From Ctena decussata (taxonomy: Eukaryota > Mollusca > Bivalvia > Lucinida > Lucinidae), in contig OZ022508.1 of NCBI GenBank assembly GCA_963989385.1, forward strand, positions 32,882,166 through 32,946,165: 64,000 nucleotides of DNA, written 5' to 3'. The notes beneath the pieces were generated by a model, which worked only from the letters and a program-made list of their open reading frames with translations, did not search any database and was not told the DNA's origin. Position numbers and translations under genes: made by a program. Shown in pieces: positions 1 to 12,430 of the stretch. Each line of letters starts with the position of its first letter. The first letter of the stretch is position 1.

Positions 1-30
1 GGGCAGTCTGATCTAGATCTACGCTGTTTG
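1..30. mobile_element. FB-C fold-back element, right arm only
   Basis: The sequence GCAGTCTGATCT...CTACGCTGTTTGC is the right arm of the FB-C palindrome seen complete at 36249-36316. The other arm would lie off the left edge. It sits in the intron about 20 bases past the exon 6 donor. Confidence 0.6.
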
Positions 31-52
31 CATAAATGGCTAGTAAGCGTAC

Positions 53-225
53 CTTAGGATCCAGATGGTGGGCGTCTTTGTAGTTGTACCACGTGACTGT
101 GTCGTTGCTATAGGTCACCATGAATCTCTTGACCCAGTGACTCTTTCTTGAGTCCCCGCGGCCCTTTGTAATGACCCCGGTCACCAGAGTAGGAGGTCCT
201 ATGTCGATCTGCAACCACTGATCTC
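53..225 (-). CDS. Exon 6: core of F5/8C domain 2, with RGDS
   Basis: The acceptor is ttcttttttag and the donor CCTAAG then GTACGC. The exon has two bases plus 57 codons and ends phase 0. It encodes DQWLQIDIG, VTGVITKGRGDS, HWVKRFMVTYS and WYNYKDAHHLDPK. It fuses what in domain 1 is split between exons 2 and 3. The RGDS tetrapeptide is at residues 251-254. The exon for the end of domain 2 lies off the left edge. Confidence 0.88.
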
Positions 226-3200
226 CTAAAAAAGAAGGCATTTTGCTGCGTCACATCTAGGTCTGCACTAACTATATGTAACGTTCCTTTTATGGGACAA
301 GAGGCATAAATGGGATAAAGATATATATGAATATATACATTAACATGTTCTAATAAATCTGAACAAGGACAGCACTTTAAATATCAAAAATTGAAAAATA
401 AACGCTTACTGGAATGGATCTATTTCCATACGTGTCTCCTTTGCAATTTTGTTTACAATGCATTTGTGGTCAAATAAGGTTTCATTTCATCTGATCCTTC
501 CTTATTGCTTACCCGCAATATTTCTCTCACGAATGGACTGATACGGTTTTTTTTCACAATATGCGTGTGACATGAAATGTATGTTAAAGCGCTCAGTGTA
601 CTTTGTAACGGACATCAGTGATACATACCAGCTCTTTACAAACCCCCGAGATGGGTGCTTTTCATTTGTTCCTGTGTTTAACGGACATCAGTGATGCATG
701 CAAACTCATTACGACACCCCGAGACGGGTGCTTTCCATTTATTCCTGTGTTTAAAGAAGGTGGCTGCATGTAACACCGCAGAGGTACCAGTGAATAATCT
801 TGCTGATTGCTTAGTAGTTAGTGGCAATTAAATGCCCACTGAAAGCACTTGCTTATCGAGGTCTAATGCATGTTGAGGTCCAATAAAAACTTTTTGTTGT
901 TCTACGTATGATATTTTCGTACCCAGCAGACGCAAAACACTAAAATAGTGTTGTATTAACGTCGACGCAATGACGTGACATTGTTTCCAGGCTGTTTGGT
1001 TTTTCGAAAGGGAAAGAAACCATTTGAGCCGCGACGCGACAAAACCAACATAGTGGTTGTGTGCCCAGCGCAGACTCAGATCGGCCTGGACATTTGCCTA
1101 GTCTGATCAGACACTTGGCTAAGCGCTTAAAGGGTAGCTAAGGGTCTAAACTACATCCATGCGGACAGTGACGACTTTGATCAGACTGGGCGGATACCCA
1201 GGCTGATCCGAGTCTGCGCTGGGCGCACAACCACTTTGTTGGTTTTCTCGTGTCGCGGCTCATTTAAATGCACCGCTGAATTTGATATCATATACCGAAA
1301 ACTAGTAGTACATTGTGTAGGTGCCACTTCGAAACTAGCTTAGAGGTGTCATAAAAGCCTCCTTCAAATTGGCTCAAACTATTTTAATTAAGTGGTAAAT
1401 TTCAACTGTTTATTTCTACAATAAACGGGATTGCAATGTCTTTGTCCGAATATTGAGATGCACTGCCCGCGGTCATTGAAATGGCAATTTGCTGTTCAAT
1501 GACCATACGAGGGTACCTACCAGAAAACGGCGCCTATGAGCATATGTGAATACGGAAATATAAGATCAGTTTGCGGTTTAGTGCAGTCTAAACAGAATTT
1601 TCCTTGTTTGAAACAACAATCTACGCATCCCGAGGAAACTTTATAGTAAAAGACCCGATCTATGACATTGTTTTTAGCGCTTGTCTAAAATAGTTAGTGT
1701 AAACAGCGTAAACAGTGTAGATCCAGATGAGGCGGCTCATCATCAGCTTCCACATCTGGATCTACACTGTTTGCACTCTACTCTTTAAATTCTGAGTAGG
1801 ATATAGCTCTGACGATATATTTTTATATCACGTCTGCATTTTCGCGCTTTAAGGGCTAAGGTACCATTCTTCGTGATTCAGAGCATGTTACGAAAAGGAC
1901 ACGGTGAACGGTCACTGCTGAATGTACCAAGATGGACCGTGGACTCAATTATTTCACTTAATTGAGCTGAAGATTGTGTTCGCTTGTCAAAACATAGTCT
2001 TCAGGGCTTAAAATTGAGGTTAGAAACCTCAAGTACACAGTATCACAGGGTATAAACCAGTCCGCCAGAGACTGCCCGTCATACTGGATTCCGCCGAGAC
2101 TGTCCGCGAACACTTGCTTCCTGCATGGACTACTGTACTCGAAAAATGGCTCTCTGCCGAGACTGTCCGCGTGACTCTGCTTCCTGCCGAGGCTCTCGGC
2201 AGGAAGCAGAATCACGCCGACAGTCTCTGCAGGAAGCCATTTATCATGTACTGAAGTCTCGGCAGGAAGCAAGAGCTCGCGGACAGTCTCGGCGGAAGCC
2301 AAATATGACGGACAGTCTCTGCAGGAAGCAAAAATTGGCGGACTGGTTTATATCCTGCGAGTATGCAGCATAGACTGACATAGTCAAGAGGAGTGCAGAG
2401 CGTCTGACCTAATGATATGGGTGTTTGCAGCCAGCAACATACCATAGATGACTTTTGGGATGTTTGTCTGTCTTTTAGCGGTAAAAGAAAATACTAAATA
2501 ATTTGCTTGATTCTGATAAGAAATAACTTTGAAGAACTTTTAAAAATGTTTACAACCAGAAACTATAATTTTCATAGATTTGTATCATTATTAATGACTA
2601 ATAGATCAAGAGTATTTGGTTTCTTAGAAAGCACATCAGAAAACAAGACGACGCCATTTAAAGGTTGCAAGCAATAGTGTCACCCCCTGCTCAGAAAAAT
2701 GTATATTTGACAATAAAGTGAGCCCCGGTGCTGTCCGATCTGTGGCTATGCTGTTACTTTATTATACTAGACTGCATCCAAAAGCATGAACTAAGGGTGC
2801 AGGCTTCTCTGTTAACTTTTTGCAATGTAAACAATTAATACACAATGACAAAACGTACCCTCCTTCGACAGTATGAACAAAAAATACTCAGATTACCATG
2901 CATATGCATGCAGGTTGAAAAGAGACTTCGCAACAGATTCCTCATGATAAACAAAGTATTCATGGGAGCAGAGACAACTCTGATCAGACTGCACGCCTCT
3001 GTTCGCAACGCTTAAAGACACCTTCCTAGGTGACGCAGCCCAAGATGTCAATAACTTAAGTCAGGCCATAATGCATCAAACTGACTATTTAAGTGACAAG
3101 TACAAAAACAATAAGAAGTAAACCAATCCGTAAACAAATATCCCCATAAATCATTAAAATATGATAACCCCAAACAAAAGAACCGGTATTTAAGCTATGT

Positions 3201-6200
3201 TAGAAGTCCGTCAATTAGCTGTTTAATGAATATACACCGTGTCCGATACGATCTCCGGAGACATTATCGTTTACGTCGTTCGCTCGACCTCCCCTAAGTA
3301 TTTCACCCCAAAACCCTTGAAATAGCTTCAAAGCAATAAGGGCATGGACACTACAGTTGAGAAGGAAACTTGATAGGGTTCAATTTTCAACAATCATGAT
3401 CTATGGTAGGGTATATTGCACCGAGCCGCCCCCTATCATTTACCTCGCTATGCCCAGAGACACCCATTTGACATAAAACGATACTAATCACAGTAGGACG
3501 GGAATAGATACTTAATTTGACACAAATCACCAGAAAATGTACATTACGCATCTGCGAGCAGTGAGAACTCTAATCGACCTGTGCATCTGTAAAGACCGAT
3601 CCGAACCGTTTTGTTACACGGATTTTTGTCAGAATCCGCAGATTGTTAATGCGAACATGGAGGGCTCTGATCAGCCTACGCAGACGAGCAGCATGCTCTG
3701 ACAAGATATATTTTTTTCTTGTTTTGCAGCAGAATAAGTCATTTTGTGAAAAAGACACCAGAATCATGTTTAAGTGGCATGACGATGCGAAAAAAGATGT
3801 TTGACCTCACTAGATAATTGAATTCAGTTTGACTACTCTGATACCTGAGCCCGGCATACCGTTTTCAGTAATAAGGTAGATTTAGACTTCCAAATATGTA
3901 ACCCAGCAGCACACAATATCAAATCAAAGTCCAAATCAACTTGGCACAACGCAACACAACGCCAGGACGACGCATCGACGTCCCCACAACTTCCTTTCAA
4001 TGTTGCCCTAGTGGCTTAGGCTTATTACGTTTTTTTTTTTTTTTTTTAAACTGCTATGTAAGTGCCAGTTTGGTAAACTATGCAAATCTGATCAGGCTGC
4101 TTCCTTAGCGGCAGTTTGAACTGACTCAACACTCTCCAGGACCTTTCTCCCTCAGTTGCTGGGGGTTTCTAAGATGAGCACCCGTTACAACCGATTCAAT
4201 CTTACAAACAATTGGCGTCGCGTTAAAAAGCACCCTAAGCCATGTGCGTACTATTAATACTCAAAACAGCCTCCGCAAACCACAAAGACTGATCTAAGTT
4301 TTCATCTCCCTGTTCAGATTCCTGAAGGTCATCAAGAAGGAAAGACTGGTCATAACGCCCGAAAGCGCAGGATGATCCAGAGCTGTAGATAAGAGGGGTA
4401 TTTGGTGATAATTGAAGGATAATTTTCTTTATTTCTCATTGAAACCAATGTTGTGACCACTCATCTGAACCGTCTCATTGAGACGGTTCAGATGAGGGAT
4501 CACAACATATGTTTTTATCCAGAATTAACAAAAATTATCCCTAATTATCACCGGTATTTGATGATAATTGAAGGATAATTTTCTTTATTTCTCATTGAAA
4601 CCATATGTTGTGACCAGTCATCTGAACCGTCTCATTGAGACGGTTCAGATGAGGGGTCACAACATTTGTTTTTATCCAGAATTAACAAAAATTATCCCTA
4701 ACTATCACCAAATACTCCCTCTTATCTAGGGCTCTGATGATCTGAGTCATTTCTGTTCGCACACACCGCATGGTTCTTTTTCACGCCACATCATTCAAAA
4801 ATGAATTTCGCTTTTGAGATTTCATTTTTTGCTTGAAACAATCATGGCCCTCAACCAATTACAGCATGAGGAATAATAAAGGACCACTCTGGAAATTGCT
4901 GTTCCGGTTCATACAGTGACCACTTGACAGCTGCCCTCGAAGCATTACCTCCTCGGACCAATGAAACATTACTTTAACTCTATTTAGCAGTATCTAAAGT
5001 TAAACCAGTTTTAAGCATGAGATATTAAAGACCTACTAAGATATGTTTATACTTTCATCGTTGATGAAGCATAGTTTGCGCTCCGCTGTGTGGAAAATTA
5101 TACGCCCAGCTAGACAGAAGATGAATAAATTCAATAGCTTAATATTATCTTTTCAGCCTGTGTGCCTCTGCACAAAGGCTCCCACTGTCAGCTTGGTATA
5201 CTAATTTTAAAGCGTGTCGATCAAATTTGGATGATATAAAGGATCCTTTTACAAACTCAGTATTGGAATGAAGCGTCCCTTTTGTCAGGGACTATATTTC
5301 TTAAATATATTTATTTTGCCATAGCCTTGTGAAAAGCGTTGACCTCTCGAAAAGTACTTGGTATCAAGTGGCTTATGAAAATAAATTACTTAGAAAACTC
5401 AACTAACCCTGTTACATATGATTAGCAAAGAATCTTGAAAACCTGAGTAAACTGCTAATTCAAATTTATAATGTGATAGGGGGAATATGTTTTGTAACAC
5501 TTTTAACTTACTAAACAAAATTTGACAACATTACCTCATATGGCATATAATACACTGTATACATAGAAAACTAGCAACGGTGCCATATATGGTGGAGAAT
5601 CCGTGACGAAAGAATATGCGCATTTTGTTTTTTAAAGAAAGCAACATATTGGTAGTTTCCTAAAGACCGGTCCAATAAATGTATTTGACTGAAGACTCGT
5701 ATCCAAAAGTGCGAATATATATGATTGTTGTACGTTTTGAAAGCTACGTATATTTGCTGCAAAAAGGCAAGTTTCTGGTGCTGACGTGTACCATCATAGT
5801 TTACTTGTGGGAGTTCCACCTGAGTGCCGTTTTGAAAAGACATGGGCATACTTTCATGTGGCCCTGCCTAATTTATATACTCATTCAGATAGGGCTTCCC
5901 CAAATCCTTCTCAAGTTCTCGAATGTGAAGGGTTTAATGTCACAATCATTTCAGAAAATTTGTTCAGAAGTAATTAAATTCTATCTAATGCCCCAACCTC
6001 AATATCTTGTATCACTTTTATTTTCAAAGTTAAAAATTCGGGCAATTCTTAAAATTATAATGTTCTCGAAGGAAACCACCGTCTGAACAAAAATGGCATA
6101 GTTCTATATTTCGAAACTATTTCATATACTTCTGTAACAAAAGGAAACGATATAAATTACTCCTTGGAAGAAATTCTACCGCAGGAAGGGCCAAACTGTC

Positions 6201-7688
6201 ATGAAACAAGATCTCAGGAATTGCATTTTCATTCAATGCGGAATATTTTATGGATATGCTTTTCAGCATGAAGTTTCCCAGTCAAGGCTTAATGATTTCA
6301 TGAAACTGCAAAAAATGTCTGTCATATGGGAGAAAACAATAATTCGATATCTAGAATGAAATTCCCCATGCAAAAATATAGATCTTTGCATTAATGCAGG
6401 TAGAGATGCGTAAATGCACCTGGCCAACCGAACAGAAAGGGAATAAAGCGCCACTAATGGTAACTACGGCGTAGTTACGCCGTAGTTACCTTCAGTGAGG
6501 CTTTATTCCCTTTCTGTTCGGTCGGCTGTCTACGTTTCTACAAGTTCAGAACAAAAATTGAAAAGAAGGAAAAAATTGCATGCCTGTCTACAAATATGAA
6601 CTATGGTAGCTGCCTGATCAATCATAATGTACTGCATCATTATTTACAATACCTGGAAGTCTTACTAGGCGAACGTACAATTAGAGCACCCTGTGTTCAA
6701 GTTGGGTGCCAAACTATAATTTAAGACTCTAAGAGTTTTCAGAGGTCCAAATCTACAAAAGTACGGGATGAAAATACTCTTTTTTAATAGTTTGATTTTT
6801 ATTTTTCAAAGACGATATATAGCTTGAGAAAACCACCTTGTAGACAGAATTTAAAGAGATTATGAAATCCATGAATAAGTTTTAGTGGGAAACAAGAACG
6901 TATTGTTACAAACTATTGTATATCCCGCTAACTAATGTATCACTTCTTCATTACTGCCTTAAAGCCTTTACCTTTCTTTTTCCTCGCACACCATCCTTTA
7001 TGACTGAGAATATTTCCATCATCTGGCTGGCAGGAATCTTCTTTTTTTCTGTAGGAAGATGCCCGGATTTTGCCATACGGCGGTAACCCAAGTTGCTCTT
7101 TACATACTGAAAGTAAGATAATATGTGTTTTGTCAAGAAGTAAGCGTCCGCAACTTTCTACGCCACCTGGAGTAATGTGTGAATTCTGTTGGATATTTGC
7201 GCCAGCATAGAAAATAAGGGTGCTGATCGAAAATGTAAAAATGACCGCACTGTTTTACTTCCTATTTCAATAAAAAATATATCAGTGAAATGCTGAATAA
7301 TTGTAGTTTTCGGAATGAACACGGAAAATTTTCATTTTATGAAAAAAAGAGACATATGAGGGTAAAAACTTTGATCAACGCAGTAAAAATGTCATGATTT
7401 ACTATATATTCTATACATTTTGAGGGTAGTCAACTTAAACTAAAAAATGACCGCGGTATTTCTTATGCAATCTTTTCAAAAATTATATCAGGCTGTTCGC
7501 AAATTAATGCGGTTTTTGAAATGAACACGGAAAAATGGATTTGAATATAAGGAAAAATAAAATAAGAAGAAAAAGATGACTTGCCCATATCTCGTAGTGT
7601 ATTTCATTACCCGCTCGATTCGCGAATATCGATTATCGATTTTTAAACAGTGGCGTGGAAAGTTATCCATGAAGATGGAACTCATTAT

Positions 7689-7737
<49 letters not shown>

Positions 7738-10700
7738 CTCTCTCTCTCTCCTTCTCTTTCTCATTGAACTTAAAAATGCGTTTTAGTTGCTACCGAATCT
7801 TACAAATACGTACAAACGTAAGTGAAGCTTTAAAATTCACCTTAAGTTAACAAATCTACAGAAATTGCAATACGAGAAAAATACGGATGAAGATACCTAG
7901 ATAAGCCGAAAGTCACAAAGCACTACCCAATCAAAACGCCGAAACGACAAAACCAACACGGCAAAACCAACAGAGGACCCAGCGCAGACTGGGTCCTCAG
8001 CCTGATCGGATTCTTCGCCCAAGCGCTTAAAGAGTTAAAGGTTCTCAGCTACTACCATGCTGACAGCCAAGACTCTGATCAGACTGGGTGGATGTCCAGG
8101 CTGATCTGAGTCTGTGCTTGGAGCATAACGACTTTGTTGGTTTTCTCGTGTCGCAGCTTAATTCTTTTTAAAATAGTGAGAAATATTAAAATTGCAAAAT
8201 GGAATTTCCTTCGAGTTGTTATGATATACTGCGGCGTTTGCTGTTGAGATTCTTTTATTGGACGCTTTCACTTTTTCAACATGCTGTGATTACAAGTTGT
8301 CATAGACTTTACTTACACTGACAGCCTATAACTTCCACTCTCATACTAGGGTGCCTGTGCCATTGTACTGTATGGAACTTTATAAACCTGGCTACAATTG
8401 GTTCATCTAAATATGAGTGTTTGACTGAGTATGAATCTGTGTTCCCTTCAAATAACTGAAAGAGACATATAACTGAGTATTATTAAACATTGTTGAATAT
8501 CAAACATCGCACCTTTCAAAATAATTCTGTAACGTATATATCAAACAACCTTTCTATGAACGAAGGAAATTACAATATACATGTAAGACTGTATCTTTAC
8601 TAATTATTTATCTGCATAATCACCAAAAAAATGAATTGGAGATAATGCTGTTTCTCCTTGTATTCTCTTATTCGCTAGAATGCAAAACCAAAACAAACAG
8701 AAAAACTGTTTTTAAAACAAACTTTGTTCTGTCTGTGTGAGAGCATATTAATGCAGTTGATTTTATATACATATACAAAGCTTTAAATTGTACGTAGAAG
8801 CCCATTTAAAATTGTTGCGCAGAATCCCATTTAAAATATGCAAATCCAGCGTTAACTGTTTATTTGTCAAATGCCAGCTAATGAAAATAAGTTACCTTTT
8901 GGTTCCCATACTGGTCTTTCACATAATACCAATTAAAAGCGTTCATACTATATGATATCATAAATGCTGTAACCCATTCGTTCCCATCTGCACGGCCCTG
9001 AGTCATCACGCCAGTTACCTGTAGAAGAAGGAAGCAAGTGTTAAATGCAAGTGATCAAAGTACCCAGATCATAAGTCCGAACTCGTGAGTCATTCAAACA
9101 TAGAGAATTCCGGAATATTTCAGATATACAGAAGAGCTGTTTTAAGTTTCTTCAGTTGTCAGCTTCAGGTCAAATCCAGAATTAATTCCTCATTCATACT
9201 TGTTAAACGCCAAATTCAAAACTCACCTGGAAATGAAAAGTTCAAGCTTCTGGAAATGGATAGTCAACTAATAACGATGCTATTTGACTGATGTTAGTAT
9301 AAAGGTCATGTATATAAGTATAAACATTCAGCTTTGTGACAGATAAACTGATGGTGCTGTTATAAAACTTCAGAAAGTGGCCAAACCGAATTCTCGAATT
9401 CGGTTTGGCCACTGTCAGAAGTTTTTTGATAAGTCCACTAGCTGTTTTTATTTCAGAGTGAGAAGGGGCACAGATGTGCTTTTACATATATATGAGTCCA
9501 AGAACGTAGTTATAACTTGCTAATTATTGCTAGATGTACTTTAGGGCGAGAAGCACTTTGTGTTTGTGTCCAATAAAGCATTTTGACTTGACTTGACTTG
9601 CTAATTATTTGCTGAAGCTTTACTTTTTAAGTACTAGATGGAAATAGAATTGCTTGTTTACAAGGTGTGTTTATTAAAATTAATGTCACTGTTTTAAGGG
9701 GTCACCTGTCTTCGCAGCCACCTACCTAGAATCCCCTCAAACAAAATACAATGCAAAGGATGACCCTTTAGACAGGTTTGACTTTTTAAGAGAAAATATT
9801 CATAGTGTTGCCAAAGACTGAATAAGATGATTGGTCGTCTAGCCAGCTGACATTGCAGACAGACAAAGATTATTATGCAAAATTATTAACTTTTGGAATG
9901 CGGAACAAACTTTAAACTTAAGCAATTCGTTAACATAATTTGTTCAACTTTATCACTGGAAGCATCCTTTGAACTGTTATTATGCAAAATTAAATCTTTG
10001 TTTAATAGCGCCTATTAGTCATTTAAATACATTAGAATGCACCTTTATGTACTTTTTTTTTAACTTTTTTTTTCTGTGCGATCTTAACTTTACAACAATA
10101 AACATGCCTAAAATAGTTTCTGAAAACAAATTAAGTTGTGTATTTGATGCACTTGGTACGAATTTATGGATGGGCGGGACAGAAATTTTTAAGGGTCAGT
10201 GAAAGCAAGTGATAGTTCAAGAAAGGTCAGAAACATATACAGGGTGTATGAAATTGTGGCATTTATGTAGCCAGTATCACAGGTCAAGTAAGGCATGCCT
10301 GATTAAGCCTTTTTCGTTGGATTCCAAACGGTGATGCTGTTTTAATTATAAGAAATCTTTGCCTGTGACCGTTTTGTTGAATTTCTTACACTGAATCTTC
10401 TCTTTTTCGGATATGTTGGTAAATTTTAGGTTATCAAGGTCACTACCCACACCCATAACCGCATCTTTTCTTTGCATTTCATAACTGAATGATTGAATGT
10501 TTAACGCTTTAAAAGTGCCAGAAATAAAAATAGTTGAGTTTGCAAACAGCGAATACAAACAGCGCAAACCCAGATGCAGCGGCTCATCATGAGCCGCCCC
10601 ATTTGGATATTCACTGTTCGCCCTCTATTCTTTGAACTATCAATATATTATAGCTTAGATTTTTTTTTTAACTTTGTCGACGTAAATTTGTCATCTGCTT

Positions 10701-12395
10701 TTTTGGCGGGTTAAACTAATGCTTAATGGTTGTACATGTACGCTCTTTCGAATTTAGGCCTTTCTTCTTCGGCGAACACCAGTACACGGGGGCTTTATAA
10801 TTAACAGGGGCCTCCCGCGCAGCTTGTAGTGTAATTATGTATAATCACACCTCAGTTAGTTTAAGAAGAAAGCAAAACTGTCACAAAGGGCAAAGATCAA
10901 AGATTTGTAGGTATCTATTAAGTACAATTAACTGGGTTACTATGCTAATTACGTAGCTTCGTAGGATGATGTATAAGGCCATCTGAGCTACATGTACTCC
11001 AACATGGACGGACGCTCGGCGCCCCGTTACTGCGGCTATGGATACGTTCCGCTGAGGTGCGGGGGTAACGTCGATATGAGAATTGAAATATGATGATGTA
11101 CTCCAACATGAATTTAACAAATTCGGAGGGAGTAGAACATTTCGTCCTAGGACTGTTTGCCCGGGCAGTTTGGCCATGGACATTTCTGTCATGCATTTCG
11201 GTCAAACTTATTGTGGCCTGCCAGTAAATGTGAGCGGTTCAAACAATCATTCAAATTTATTGTGGCTTGCCAGTATTTCTGATGCTTGAAGGCGGTTTAA
11301 ACAATTATTTCGGGGATGCTTACGATAGGCCTACAAACTATACACCAGTTCTATGCTATCCTTTTTGACAGGTCCCTGGAACAACAAACGGACCCTCGGA
11401 AAAAAATGATAGGCACAGGAATCTCTCCAAGAGCAAAACAAATGTTTTATACTAGAGGCGAGGCCTTGCAAAATCAGATATAATCTTTCTCATAAAACGA
11501 GCTAGTCAAATCCGAGGAATATCCCTGCAATTCAGGGAGTTTAAAGGTCACTGAGGGGATATGCTGTGAGTATTAAGGTAGCTCAACGTTTTCGTTAGTC
11601 AAGGATTCGTAAATTTAAATATCAAGTGTGCTGAATTACATTTTGCCGAAAAAAAATAACAAATATGAGGCGCTTTTAGTAGCCCAAAACTCACACATTC
11701 GGCGAAAAAATGCAGTGTTTTTGACGCACAAAAGCTTTGAACATTTAATACCCTGGTAAACGGCCGATCTCACTGGCCACAGAATGGTGGTGTGAATATG
11801 AATGCTTTCTACAAACTGTAAATGCTACATGGAATGTTCTTGCCAATAAAAATCTAAGCTAAGCTTCCAAATTTATATTGATTTGACTATCTGAGTATCG
11901 TATATGTTAAATAACTTTGTTTATCAAATGTTAAGTAAGTAAAAGAAGACGTTTTACAACAGTGTATCATTTTGGAGCCTGTATGTCTCTCAAATGTGTT
12001 TATGTTCTCCACCTGAGTAGAAAAGCGTCATTTATAACTATCTTTAAAGTGACTTTAAAAACCCTAAATATTTGGACTAAAATTTGAAACAAAAATAATT
12101 TTACTAACAAATGAGCTATCAAAATGTTAACGAAATGGCAAACGAAGCAGACGCAAATCAGACTGACCTGATTCTACAACGTTTGATCAGGAGCTTCTGT
12201 ACATTTTGTACCAATACTTGGAATAAAACGGTAAATGTAAATGCTCAATATATGTTTAAAACAGGTCATATATGAGTGAGAAATCATCTGTTTCTTTCAT
12301 AAGTATAATTTCCCTTCGGATTTAACTGTTATGCTTTAAAAATAAATGTCATCTAAAATGTCCTTACCACTTGCTTTAAGAAACATTTACAAAAA

Positions 12396-12430
<35 letters not shown>

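Larger units (their letters stand above)
226..6971 (-). other. Intron 5 (6.7 kb)
   Basis: This GT-AG intron holds a 73 bp tandem duplication (607-752), an FB-A element (1025-1263), an FB-B element (about 1690-1855), an FB-H palindrome (2046-2357), a T tract near 4030, a dimeric FB-D element (4378-4737) and a hairpin (6422-6526). I see nothing recognisable in 2358-4020 beyond short FB-C-like words, or in 4738-6421. A 135-codon open frame at 5679-6086 has no recognisable motif and is probably chance. Confidence 0.8.
7107..8316 (-). other. Intron 4 (1.2 kb)
   Basis: This GT-AG, phase 1 intron contains a CT microsatellite (7691-7762) and a diverged FB-A element (7938-8159). The remainder is AT-rich with no motif I recognise. 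Confidence 0.8.

Noticed and set aside
2125..2373. Overlapping reading frames on both strands
   Set aside because: By-products of the FB-H palindrome, with the same peptides as at 54.4 kb.
5679..6086. 135-codon plus-strand reading frame
   Set aside because: AT-rich, hydrophobic by composition, no recognisable motif, and open frames also exist in two other frames of the same stretch.
10881..11289. Possible exon in a GC-richer patch of intron 2
   Set aside because: Three frames are open across it on both strands, no signature residues are present, and the discoidin gene needs no exon there by phase.
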